A stretch of DNA of 64,000 nt from Erpobdella octoculata. Its lineage: Eukaryota > Annelida > Clitellata > Hirudinida > Erpobdellidae. Of this stretch, positions 20,691-34,000 are shown in pieces. The position numbers were made by a program, and so were the translations under genes. The DNA is taken from assembly GCA_963978895.1 (NCBI GenBank), contig OZ022240.1:15457217-15521216 (forward strand). Reading direction: 5' to 3'. Under the pieces are notes generated by a model. The model had not been told where the DNA came from, did no database searches, and was given only the letters and a program-made list of their open reading frames with translations. Numbering within the stretch: the stretch's first letter is position 1; every line of letters begins with the position of its first letter.

Positions 20691-22262
20691 TCTAAATATA
20701 TAAAGAAGACTGACTGACTGACAAACAGCGCAGAGCTAAAACACCTCATCATAGGCACGTAAAATCTGGAACTTATATTACCTTTAGAGCGTAAGCAGCC
20801 ACTAAAAAAAGGTTTTTGAAAATTTAGCTCCTGAGGAGATCAAGCAGGAAGATAAACTTTTTTCTAAGAAAGCGCATATCTCAAAAACCAAATATGAGAA
20901 AGTTTAGAAATTTGTTATCTCGATTCTTCTTAAAAATAAAAAAAATACGCGTTTCACCATTTTTGGAATTTTGGTTTCCGTGACCTCAAATGTGGGGTGG
21001 AAAATATGGTTATTTGTTGTTTTTTTAGAATAACTGCTACTCAAAAACTAAGTGCTCGAGATGTAAAAATTATTTATTTAGTGTTTACCTACTTGAAAGA
21101 TAGACGTGTTTTACCAACATTTTTGATAATTTGGTTTCCAGGAACTCAAATGTGGGGTGGAAAAAGGAATATTTGATTAAAAACTCTAAAAACTAAAAAT
21201 TTGAAAATTTTGCAATTAAGTACCAGGATTATTTTTACAAATTACAAAAAAACACGTGTTTCAATAACTTTTAAAAATATTGATTTCTAGGGCTTCAGAT
21301 GTGTAGTGGAAAATAGGGTTAATTGTATTTTAGACTAACTGTAGCTCAAAAATGGTAATTGCTACAGATGTAAAAATTGGTATTTAGTATTTACTCGAGA
21401 AATAAAGATATACACTTTTCACTATTTTTGATAATTTTGCTTTCCGAAACCTCAAATGTGGGGTGGAAAAAAATTTTTTCTAAAAAAATATAAACTTAAT
21501 ATGCCTTAGTGTTGAAATCCAGTATCTATATTTTAAAATAAAAAAATACGTGATTAGGCAAATTTTTTTGAAAACTTGGTTTTTTGTAACCTCAAACGTA
21601 AAATAGAAAATAGAGTGATATGTTTTTTTTAGAATAACTGCCGCTCAGAAACTGAAAATACTACAGATATAAAAATAAGTACTTGGATACTAATTAGAAG
21701 ATAAAGTTACACATGTTTTGCCAATTTTTTATGTTATAACTTCCGGGATTACAAATGTAGGGTGAAAAAAGATTATTTGTTTAAAAACTCAATAACTGGA
21801 AAAAGAAAACATTAAATTCTGTATTTAGGTTTTTCTTAAAAAAAATAATAAGATACGTATATCATTATTTTTTGAAAAATTAGTTTCCTGAGCTTTGAAG
21901 GTTTGTGCCCATTAAAACTGGCTGAGTCCAGTTCATCAAGGACCAGACCAGGCTTGAACTTTTGTGATTAAATAACAAGCCAGGTCTGGAATTTTCTCAC
22001 TATAAAATGGACCGGACCGGGTCTTAAAAACAGTGGAGGGCTCTATGGATTAGAGCCCTGCAGCCGGGCCAGGTCGTGATTTTAGGGGTTTCTGATGGGC
22101 CGAGCCGGACCTGAGTTCAAGCCGAGCCGGACCTGAGTTCAAGCCAGACCGGGCCAAAATTTTTTGCCGAGTATATAGAAATTTTGAGCTTGTACAAGTC
22201 AGGCCTGGGATTTTTGCTTTTGAAACGAGCGGGGTCGTGAAAAATTGGCCTGGGCATTACTC
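20691..22262 (+). mobile_element. Helitron-like element, copy C, 3'-truncated
   Basis: Starts TCTAAATATATAAAG after an A, followed by ACTGACTGACTGAC, homologous to the 5' end of copy B. The body carries more repeats (period roughly 150-180) around CAAATGTGGGGTGGAAAA than copy B, and the GC-rich GGGCC block near 21960-22250. It lacks the CTAGT terminus and runs into an RT relic at 22269. Confidence 0.62.
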
Positions 22263-22268
22263 TACTAT

Positions 22269-22548
22269 GGTGTGCCGCAAGTCTCTATATTTGGTTTTTT
22301 GCTGTTTATTTTTTATGTTTAAGAGCTTTCAAAAAATATTTCTTTTCATTATCTTAGCTTACAGTCATATGCGGATGATTCACATCTTTATGTTAGTTTT
22401 GATTAATCTTGTTTAAACACAGCATGTCTTTTATTTCTTCTTCTTAGGCAACTTTTGAAAATTGGTTGAGTTCTATGAATCTAAAACGGAATCCATCAAA
22501 ATTTGAATTAATATATTCTGATAGAGTTGGTAAATTTGTTAAAAATCT
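22269..22548 (+). pseudogene. Non-LTR reverse transcriptase relic
   Basis: Plus-strand reading gives GVPQVSIFGFLLF (RT motif GVPQGSVLGPLLF), then SYADDSHLY (catalytic YADD box), then FENWLSSMNLKRNPSKFE (the WL--N-L-LNP-KTE block). Stops and frameshifts interrupt it. The order is right for a non-LTR RT of CR1/Jockey type. Confidence 0.82.
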
Positions 22549-22736
22549 TTGGTCACATTATGATAACATACTTCATAGCAGTTTCTAATTCATATACAAT
22601 GAAAAACGTTGGGCGCATATAGGCTACAACATCAAAACTTTAGTAAAACAAACATTTATAAAAATAATGCGCCCAACGTTTTTTGTTAGACATGAATTAG
22701 AAACTGTTATAAAGTATGTTACCATAATGTGACCAA
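22549..22736. mobile_element. Palindromic MITE, 188 bp
   Basis: Nearly 70-base inverted repeats, beginning TTGGTCACATTATG and containing AACGTTGGGCGCAT at the inner edge, separated by about 50 bases. It lies immediately after the RT relic. No unambiguous TSD. Confidence 0.75.
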
Positions 22737-22893
22737 GTTATTCACAAATTCAGCCAGGCTCATAGGGATGGTATTTTATTTTTGTTAGGGCGTATGAAAT
22801 ATGTTTTTTAAAAAAGTGTATTTTTTAATATGTAAAATTTATTTATTTATTTTTTATAGATAACAATAATAATATAGGAAAACATGTCATCAC

Positions 22894-23989
22894 TAGAGAT
22901 GTCATTTGACTTTTTCGGGTTCGGGTTTTCGACTTTCAGAATTTCGGGTTCGGGTTTCAAAATTACAAGCTTTTGGGTTCGGGTTGAGTTTGTTTAGTAT
23001 GATTTACATATTTTTTTTGGGAGTGAATTTTGGGCTATATATTATTTAGAATTGGTTTAGTGGATTTAGCGAATTAATTGGGAAGTTCTGTGATTACAAT
23101 AATAAACAACATATGAACTATAGTACATATTTATGTTGTTTAGTCTTGGTTTGAGTTTAAATTTGGAAAATGCTGTTCTGATAACAGGGAGTTCTTGTTA
23201 TATAATTTTTTTAATTTAAAGTCTTTTTCCGACTAAGTCGATTTGGACTATAAGAAAACAAAATTAAATACAAAAAAAATTGTTATATAAAAGTAATCGT
23301 CTAGATAAGTTATTATGTTAGGAATTACAAAATTTAAATTCACGGATTAGCACTTTTGCAAATCAGCTCCACCGGCTAATCTGGTGACTTAGTGATTTAG
23401 CTCATACTGGTACCATTAAAGTGGCCTATGTGCGAAAGATGATAAACAAATGTGATTTTACAAGATTTTTATAGTTCACGTTTTAATTATTTTGTATAAT
23501 AAATGGATATATCAAAATACATTCAAATTATAGATTGTTGAGACACAGCTATGTTACGCAAAAATGATTTCACAAACATTTATATAGTTCGCGTTTTAAT
23601 GGCTCCATATAATAAATTGATACATCAGGCAACACTGCAGAAAAATTGTTGTTTATGAAATACAACTTGCCTGAAATCGGTTCCTAATGTCATTTAATGC
23701 TAATAAAATTATCAACTTTTAAAAACTTTGTGTCTGCATTGCAATTGACTCAAACATTCATGTTGAAGTTCGGGTTTTAATTTTTGAAAATTTCGGGTTC
23801 GGGTTGTGATTTTGTAAAAGTTCGGGTTTGGGTTCGGGTTTCAAATTTTTAATAGTTTGGGTTTTAATTTTTTAAAATTTCGGGTTCGGGTTTTTATTTG
23901 TCACATTTTCGGGCTCAGGTTCGGGTATCAAAAAAGACTGGGTAGTATACTGAACATCGGGTTCGGGTCAGGTACCTGTGATATCCCTA
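22894..23989. mobile_element. hAT element remnant, 1096 bp
   Basis: Ends TAGAGATGTCA and, reversed, TAGGGATATCA; subterminal TTCGGGTTCGGGTT strings at both sides. TSDs GTCATCAC (22886-22893) and GTTATCAC (23990-23997) match at 7 of 8. It is the same family as 39150-47917: at about 23640-23690 it retains TTGTTTATGAAATACAACTT, matching the transposase end at 47545-47570. Otherwise non-coding. Confidence 0.85.
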
Positions 23990-24056
23990 GTTATCACAAT
24001 GCAGTCCTCATATAAATAAAATTCTTCTCATTGGATATTTATTTTAATAATTTCAG

Positions 24057-27000
24057 CTACAAGAAATGATGGGCAGTTATCAAATGCATTTGTTTGCGAA
24101 CATCTTGCAACGTTCGTCATTCCTAAAGGGGAAGTGATGAGTGCAAAAGTAAAATTGATTTTTCAGTATTTTTATAGGAATGTTTGATAAAAAAAATTAG
24201 TTTTTGGTCTTAAATTTTATTCTGCTTCAATTCATTCACTTATGGTATATTTTTTCATAATACAAAGCAAACCTAGCAAACGTAGTGCACCACCGCAAAC
24301 AATTGTTAAAGAATCAGTAACCAAGTTATATAAATTTTATTTCTGCTTCAGGATGGAATACGAAAATTACAAGAAATGAATACTCTTGGCGGAGTTTGGA
24401 CAATGAAAGTGATTCTTAAAATAACTCCGGGGGACATCATTGTGCTAGATGATGCAAATGGCGAAGAAATGGAAAAGTAAGAAAGAGAAAAAGTTTTTGT
24501 ATTTTGGTTCTTTATCTACAAGAGTTTTCAATTACGTTAGTGAGGACAAGAGATATTGTCATATTTAAAACCTTAACACATTTAGAAGTTGACACCTTTA
24601 AAACAATAAAAGTCAGCCACTTAATTTGGAGAGCAGCTTTTCCTATCCTTATTGCGTAGAAAATTTTATAACTGAATTAGATGTTAGATTTACAAATAAA
24701 TGGAACGTATTTAACTGTATGTCAGTGTTAAACCCAAAATGCAATCAGAAGACTTGTAAAATTATATCCAACTAGCAGTGTTGATACAATACTGTTCCAC
24801 TCACAACTGCTTGCAAAAATTCTTTTATGAAATCATTAGAGAAAGATCTCACTTTAATAACTATTTACGATATTCGAACACACTTAAGTCGTCTTACGTA
24901 CAGTTTTTTGAGCTCCTCAAAGTTATTGACCACGTACTAAGACACCCGCATTACCGGTGACTTCAGTTGAAAATGAACAAATTTTAGCTGCATGAGATGA
25001 GTTTAAACATTGATAACTGAATAAACAAACTCAAACTCAAACTCATAACCTCAGAAGCAAATGTGAAAACCAACCACTAGGTGATTTATTACCAGCATGA
25101 AAATAATATAAACTTAATAATTTTGGTATTTCTAAAAAAAAGATAACCTTTGTTTTTCGTTTTTTTAATTTTTTTTATAAATTTCAGTTGTTTTGATTTC
25201 TTAATTAAATAAATTCAATCAAGTCACGTTAATGACAATATGCTGCAATTATTCATCCCCACTTGTACAATAGGCTATAGAACTATAAACTATATAACTA
25301 GATGGTAAATAGCTAAAATTACCGTTATGCGACAATTGGTCTTGCAATAAATAGCCTTAACGACAATTGGCCTTTGAGACAATTATCCCTGTGTCAAATT
25401 TTATTAGTTTTATCATTATTTTCAGCTTATTTAACAAGAGCCCTAGTCAGGAAAGTCATTTTGGGGGTAGGGCAGTGGCGTAGCTAGGGGGGGAGCAGGG
25501 GGAGCGGCCGCTCCCCCTGAGACCATTTTCCAAAAAGTGGGGCCTTTTTGGCCTTCTCAAGAATTAAAATAAATATTTTATTAAATTTAGGGCTGTCAAA
25601 AATCTGTTAAAATCCCAACCGGGTATGTTGATTAATTATCAGCAAATAAGCAGTAACAGATTTTCCCAATGCGCTCTTTACGCACTGTTGTGCACATAAT
25701 TTAAATTTAATTCTAATTGACTCAGTAACCTCAAATGTTCAAACTCAGTTGTTATTTGGAACTCTAGAAAGTAACTATACATTTTTTCTAGCAGTTTACC
25801 CCGTCTTTCAATATTAAAAGAAGAACCATGCAAATGTATAGAATCTTTTGCGCTGACTCTAAAAAGACTTTGCGATACTAGATGGGCATCCAGGAAGTCA
25901 GCACTAGATGCAGTCTTGCAGAATTTACCAGCACTAATAGTTGCCCTGCAAAGAATCGTGGATGGTGAGATAAAAAACTGCACTGCTAAACAGTTGGCTG
26001 AGGCAAAGGGTATTCTTGTAACAATTGATACGTATGAATTCTTAGTTCTTCTAATATTCTGGAAAAAAGTGTTAGAGAAGGCTTTCAGTTTATCCACATA
26101 TTTACAGAAAAGCAGTATTGATTTGGTAACAGCTTCTCATTTGATTCAACTATTTAAAAACGATATGAAAAACATGAGAGATGAATTTGAATCTGAATTT
26201 GAACGTCTTGAGAATGAAGCAGCTGAACTTGCTGAACAATGTGATATTACAACGGAGTATAAGCAACAAAGAATTCGGAAAAGAAAGAGATTCCACGAGG
26301 AAATTTCAGAGGATGATGTAATATCTAATGCCCGAAAAAAATTCATAGTTGAAACCTACATAGTATCACTCGATTGCATTATAAATAGCACAACAAAAAG
26401 ATTTGAACATTTTCAAAATGTTGCTTCCAAATTTAGTTGTTTAGATCCGAAGCATTTTAGCAATGACGATAATGTGACAAGATTAGAATCTTTAGCAGAC
26501 ATGTACTCAGATGTCATCGAAAGTCGAGATGAAATTGTGCAAGAGTTTTTTTCATTTAAAGACATGTACAAGGAAATATTAGGTATAATCAAGAAGGAAA
26601 AAAATTCTAGTGTCGAAGAAATGATCATCAACAATGTGCTCAAATTCATGATCGCCAATGACATGTGCTCCATTTTTCCTGGCCTTTTTACAATGTACAG
26701 TATTTTTCTGACCTTGCCAATAAACAGCGCTGGTGCGGAACGTTCCTTCAGCCGACTGAAACTCATAAAATCGTACGTGCGTTCTACAATTGGTGAGGAC
26801 AGGTTGTCAGGTTTAGCCTTGATTACGATCGAAAGACAGTTTGCTAGTGAAGTGGATTATAACGAAGTAATCGATAACTTTGCAAGAATGAAGCCCAGAC
26901 AAAAAAAACTGTTGTAATTAGTTTACACTGAGTAAGTATATAAACTGTATAATATACTATAATTGTTACTAAACAATACATAATATTGTTTTTCTACCTT

Positions 27001-30000
27001 TTGGGTGTTCCAGTATTTCTCTTTAAAATACGAAAATCAATATGTATGTAATAAATGCAATGTATTTAATTGAAATTCTTTATTTTGGTAAGTGGGCCTT
27101 TTATATGTGCTCACCGCTCCCCCTGGTGCTAAAACCTGGCTACGCCACTGGGGTAGGGGACACTGAGTGGGCTCCGTGACGTAGTTTTTGGCCCCCAAAA
27201 TGCTCCCACAAGTGTAAAGTGGAAGCTTTTAAGGTTTGAGTGGGTTTTTTCTAAAGTGATGGGGGTTCCCTATGAGGGTCAAGTAGACTCCCTGTGTTGT
27301 TTTAGTAGGGTTTCAAAAATGTTTGAGAAAAGTTCTTCCGACTAACCCCGTCTTCTTCATTACGTTTTTTGGAAAAAACACGTGCAACAAATTTTAATTA
27401 ATATACAATTTCAGATTTTCACTTTCATCATTGAAAAATTTGGAGTATCTGCAAAAGACACAGGGTGGCCAAATCTATAACAACGTTGTTGCTTTCAGTG
27501 TTTCAGATAGTGATATTCCTGAACTTCATATGTTTCAATGTCTTGGAAGATCTGTAAGATGATTATTTTAATTTGGTATAAATTACGAATTGGTAATAAG
27601 TCCACAGGCACCACAAAATTGAAGGTTCAATGGGTTTTTAACATGGAGGCCTTCTACTTTGTAAAAAAAAACTCGGTTAACGAAATAAGAAAAAAGAAAA
27701 CAGATTTAATCGTGGTTTGCGACAGAAAATATTTAAATACTTTCTACATACTGCTATTTCAGTTTAAAAGCAAAATGTGTAAAGTTCTATAAGCTATTAT
27801 TGCAAAAACTACTTTGTGACCAGCTCCATTTCGAGATGTATTAGATTAAGATTTGGTATGCGACAGAAAAAAACCTTTGTACTTAGTATTTATTTTTGTA
27901 TTATAACTTTGGCGTAACAAAAATATTTCATGCTGGCTTCTTTTGACTATAATTAATTGTTTATATGTGTTTGATATCGATGGAGACTTTAAAACGACAA
28001 AATACTTATATATTGTTTAAACATTGAAATCTGTAAATTGAACAAATTTATTTGTTTTTTCTTCATAAAACAAAACAGGGCCAGGAGTTTGTTGCTAGCG
28101 TGGAAGCTATGAGCAAAAATCAAACTTCTCTGAGGTAATTTTTTTTCTAAAAACCTATTAATCCAATTCGGTAACATTTTGTAATGATTGATTAATGTCA
28201 AGGTCGGTGGTATTGAGAGAAAAACAATTTCCGGTAGCCGACGCTGATAGGCTGACATGTATGTTTTTAAATTTTGTTATATATTATTGATGTATGTTTT
28301 TGAATTTTTTTATTCATTGCTTGCTAGGTGTATATCTATTTATCTTTCTAGACTATTGCATACTATTTGTTAGATGTATCTCAACTAGATTGATTTGCTG
28401 CGCTCTGTTTGCTAGATTGTATATCTTGGCCGATTTGCTGTTTACCATTATTTAGATAGATTGTATTTTTCAAATTAGTTTTATTTTACAGCTATTGCAC
28501 AACTTGGTTTCAAAAACGAATCTGGAAAAGAAATGTTAAAAAAATCAATACGTTATAAGAACTTAAGTCAAAATAACGATGCAATTAAAGAACCAGCTGA
28601 CAGACAAATCGTAAGCTAACAAAATTATTAACATGCTTATTTAGGTTTTAATCTTTTTTTAAATTTTTTAATTTGAAACAGATTTTTTTTAAAGTTTATC
28701 ATTTTAGAATAATTTAGCATTGGATGATCACTTATAAAACTTTTAATTTTTTTAATAAAACCATAGCTTAGCGGATAAAAACGTGAAGAAATTTAAAAAA
28801 TTATGGCTAACAGCTAGCACGTCGTATGTGACAAAGGAGGCTTTCAGGTCTAAAACAAGGTGATGATACTGTAGCACAACGGTTTCAGTTGAGTGAAATT
28901 TTTAATAAACAAAGTGGATTAGAGTGACCCGGTATTAAAAGGTTTGTGGCCAGTTTGTCCAGTTTAAGTTCAGCTAAGCTCCACAATTTCAGCCGGTGGT
29001 GATTTAATATAAATTTGTTTCGGCTGAAATACTTTCTACGGATACAGTTTAGCAAGTTGCTGGAAAATATGATAACTATGGCCATGATTTTGAGAATACC
29101 GTAATTGCTGGTCAACATCAAAGACGCGGAGAACTAAGAAGCTCTCAACTTCAATTTTCAAAAATGCATCGGTTGTCATCTTTGTTCAAGAAAATGTGTT
29201 CCTCAACTCACCAATCATTTCTTTGCAAAACTTTGTTTTTTGCCTACGATGACAGTAGATTACCGCATGGGCCGATTTTTGTGACCTGGCCTATCAAACA
29301 ATTTTGCCCAGCCCGGTTACGACTCCCTAAAATTTTATAAAAAAAAACTGTGGGTTCCGGTAACCCAGCTTTTTCCCACCCCTGATATAGAGGAAGTTGC
29401 TATTGGAGTGTATAAACAGACGTTTTAAAGATGTTTTTTGGCTTGTTAATTTAAATAACGTCAGCCAAAATTTAATGAATCGACAATCGACATGTGAGAA
29501 AATCTCTTTAATCATTAGATCGAACATTTTACCGATCTTCATAATTTATTCTCAAACTACAATCGAAAATCGTTATAATATAGTTTTCAAAGTTTTTAAT
29601 TACTTCTTCGTCCACATTATCTAGCTGACAGATGCATTTGATTGTTAAGTTCATTAACGGGTCAAGTGACAAAACTGGTAGTGTGCTGGAGACAATCAAG
29701 CTTGGCAAATTTATCAAGTTTTTTTAGAAATTTTTGTAGCGCTTCAAGAAGTCCGACAACTTTCATGACCAAATTTTTAAAAGTGGTATCAATAGCTTTG
29801 CGAAGGTCACATAAGGATTCCATATGATAGTAGCATTCCTTCGATTTAGACACTACCTTTTTAAAGTTACATGTTAGTGGTAGTGGCTATTGTAAACATT
29901 AATGATTGTTGCTGTAGGTAATAATTCTCTTTCAATGGCGAGATCCAATGTAACAGAAAACTGGTCATTTAGATCGATAATATCTTAAGCGGTATTCTTT

Positions 30001-30999
30001 TTCAGGCGCAAAAAAATACAGCGTAAGTATTTTTAAAATTTCAAACCCAATTCAGTGAAACAAAACTGTTCAAGTCGGTCGTCACTTGATCTTTCCAGTT
30101 TTGTCAATTTTTCAAAACTTTTTTTGAATGATTCTTATTAAATTGTTTTAAAGACATTAAAAAATATTGGCAATTAAATTAAACCATTAAAAGTCGGTTT
30201 AGATGTGTATCAACCATTTACTATTAAGAGTTATGTATTTCATATTTTTTTCTTTGCGTTTTTTGAGAAAATTTACTATAGAATCACAGAAAAATATATT
30301 CAAAAATTTTTGAGGTCATTTTAGATTTTGTCAGCAAACGTTTCTTAGCTATCCAATATCAAATGCAAAAATATTTAGCTCGCACAAAATTTCGAAAACA
30401 AGTTTTGCAAAAATGTTTGAACTTGTCAAAATGTTTGAACTTGTCAAAATGTTTTAACTTGTCAAAATGTTTTAACTTGTCAAAATGTTTTAACTTGTCA
30501 AAATGTTTTAACTTGTCAAAATGTTTTAACTTGTCAAAATGTTTGAACTTGTCAAAATGTTTGAACTTGTCAAAATGTTTGAACTTGTCAAAATGTTTGA
30601 ACTTGTCAAAATGTTTGAACTTGTCAAAATGTTTTAACTTGTCAAAATGTTTTAACTTGTCAAAATGTTTTAACTTGTCAAAATGTTTGAACTTGTCAAA
30701 ATGTTTGAACTTGTCAAAATGTTTGAACTTGTCAAAATGTTTGAACTTGTCAAAATGTTTGAACTTGTCAAAATGTTTGAACTTGTCAAAATGTTTGAAC
30801 TTGTCAAAATGCTTGAACTTGTCAAAATGTTTGAACTTGTCAAAATGTTTGAACTTGTCAAAATGTTTGAACTTGTCAAAATGTTTGTTAATGTTCCTAG
30901 TAGATATTTCAAACGGAAAATTTAAAACTTTTGTTTTTTTTTGCTAAATAGTAAAACAAGTGAATCAAAAAACTAAGTTTTTTTAAAATATAATCGATT

Positions 31000-31095
<96 letters not shown>

Positions 31096-34000
31096 CAGAT
31101 GATGATTAATTTAACAAATTATAGCGTTTGTGCTGAGTTTTATTTATGTTTTATTTTAATTTGCAGAAACTGTTGGATTGTTTATTTACCGATATTGAAG
31201 CATTTGTAAATCAAGTCCAACAAGGAACGGAAGCATTTGAAAACTTAAAGAAAAGACAAACTGTACGGCAAAACGGAAACGGAGGTAACGTTTAAAATAG
31301 CTCAAAATAGTTACCAAAAAATTTAAATAACCCAGAATAATACAAAAGAATTTAAATAACTCAGAATAATTACCAAATAATTTTATTAAAAATTGGTTTG
31401 ATTGATTATAAATGTTTTCAAATTTCTTCTTCTTTTATTTGAAAAAATTATTTAACATAAGTATGGATTTTTTGCCATAAAATAGAACCTTGTCTATTTT
31501 GATTAGTTAGCCGAGATCTTAAAAACATAGCTGATTTTTTTTATGATAGTTTATAGTCCTTTACACCAAGTGTTTTAAGACTGAATTGGCTGTAGGTAAG
31601 AAGCACATAAGTACTTCCTGTCGTGGATCAAAGTTTGATCCTTTCAACTGTCCCTCCTCCTTTATCCAGGCTTGGGACTGGCTCGCAATTAGCGAGGCGG
31701 AGTTACATAGCTGATTATCTTCATACTGTTTATATGTCATTGTTATTGAGAGAATACATTTTATAATGCTGCAATTATAATATAATATTTATATTAAAGG
31801 CATGCCACAACAAAGCATATTCATAATGTTTCAACTGTTAAGTTTATTTACTTTATTCTGAAACTAAGAGAAAAAAAACTTTTTTCAGATGGTCTGCTGC
31901 TTATGCGTTGTAGGCTTCCTCCTCCAAGGGATTTTGTTGACATTTTACAGAAATTCAAGCTAGCATTTATTTTAATAGTAATTTTTTAATTTGAATTTAT
32001 TTACAATTAAATTCAAATTTCTAAATTGCAAAACATAACCAAAAACAGGCAAAACTTAGAAAAGTAATAACCAATCCGAATGCTCCTGAGCTGGTTCATT
32101 TTCTCTTCAAACCACTTGCTTTTGTGGTCAAAGCAGCTGCCGGTCCACAATTAGAAAAAATGGAACTTGCACAAAGTGTTTCTAATCCTCTAATCAATGA
32201 CGAAGTAAAAATTATGTTTGAAAACTGTCTTGATACCCCAGAAAATGAACTTTGGAAAAAACTTGGACCAGCATGGAATACAATAAGGTTGTTATTAAAT
32301 CCCTTATATTAACTTTACCGTCGGTCTTGATATCTTGCTTGCTTGCTTACTTGAATGTTTGCCAACCTTGAAAGTAAATTTTAACTAATTTTTCGTCATT
32401 GAATAAAACTGAAACTTGATATCCAGAATCCATGGTCAATAGTTCGATTTTTGCTCTATCATGAACATTGTGGTTGTGGACAGTGAGAATAGTGATTTAC
32501 GCACAAAACTTTTTTAGGCAAAAGCAAAACACATCTAATTAAACATTTCGGCCTTCCAGCTTTTATCGGGTTGGCAAAATGAATGACAGTTTAGCAACAA
32601 GATATAATAATGTTTGGTACATCCCGATATTAGACATACCATAGGGTGACAGATAAATTCTTTATGATTCCAAACAAGCAATTCCTGGCGTTTCACAAAA
32701 GTAGCGCTCAGATATTCACCTACGTTCTGCAGTCTGTCAAAACCAAAAATCCACGTATATTTTTATTTTTAATAATAAAACCCTGTTCTGTAAAAAATAT
32801 TATAATTATCATTTTATTAAACTGTAATCAAATTATTGGCTAACAGCTCAGAGTGGAGTCAAAGGCTTCCTCTCTACATGCCTATTTTTCAAGATGGTTG
32901 GGCACCTCCTATGGAATGGATGGATGAAATTATAGAAACGGATCAAAGTTCTTCTTCCGTTCCAACGGGCCGAGTATTTTATTTTTATTTTTATTTTTTC
33001 AGCAATGATTTTATTTTGATATTTTTTTTTGTTTTCAAGAATGTGACTAATGAAGAATTTGCTTCAACAATCAAGAAGAAAAAAGGAATGTGCGTTGTTT
33101 ACAAAAACTTTTTACATTTAATTTTAATGCTGTTTGAATTTGTTTGAATTACTAAATAGTTAAAGTCAATAGTTTGAATTCTGAATAAAAATGTATTGTT
33201 TGTAGAAGGGCTCTAGCTAAAGATAACAGACCCGCTAAGAACCCTAAAGAAATAAGTATTTCAGCAGGGGATGTTTTAGAAGTAAGTTTAAAAGTTGTCG
33301 GTTTTTTCGTTAGAAAATTAAAGTAAAAATTTGATAAAGTATGAGTATTTCATTTTTTTGTGCTTTAAAATTAAATTATTAAGTTAAAAAATGACAATTT
33401 GAATCAACATTTTTGTATGATATTCATGATGTGCAAGCACGGAAAATGGACGTAAAACCGGAAAAGAAGAAGAATTGTATAAGTTCACTTTTAGTGGCAA
33501 TATCCATGCCCTACTTTATGTTTTTGCTGGTAGTTTTTTGTAATATTTTTGCAGGATTTGCGAAATAATTATAAATATAAAACTTCTAAAATGAAAAATA
33601 CCTAACATGAAATGCGCTTTTTATTTCACAATCTATAATATTGACAACAATGACTCACAAATAAAAATTGAATCCAACTATGATGATCACTCAAACTACA
33701 ATAAAAAAATAACTTTGAGTCATTTGCATAATTTTTCTTGTACCGTTTTTATTTGGTCTATAACTATATTTTTGACCATGTATTTTATACAAATAAAAAA
33801 AGTGATGCTGTCATGCATTAGTTGTGGACATTCGTATAACGAACAAGCCGTAATTTTTTTAAACTTTAAACGTGGGGCACCTTTTACTCAAACTAACCAT
33901 CTGCTATTTTTCAAACAGGATAGAACGCTTATTTTGAATATAAATATAAGAGACGCCCCACGTTTTAAGTTTTAAAAAATTATGGTTTGATCGTTATACG

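Larger units (their letters stand above)
28611..31166. other. EPS8 intron with minisatellite, (TA)n and degraded coding-like minus-strand sequence
   Basis: At 29330-29853 the minus strand shows short, frame-shifted segments (for example EALQKFLKKLDKFAKL and IKCICQLDNVDEEVIKNF) that look like a decayed protein, possibly a transposase. I cannot name it. A minisatellite (30410-30890) and (TA)n (31002-31091) follow. Confidence 0.4.

Noticed and set aside
30410..30890. CRISPR-like regular array
   Set aside because: Units are contiguous 18-base repeats with no spacers in a eukaryotic intron; it is a minisatellite.
33607..33975. 122-aa protein in the last EPS8 intron
   Set aside because: Half of it is the arm of a palindromic MITE; no domain and no splice support.
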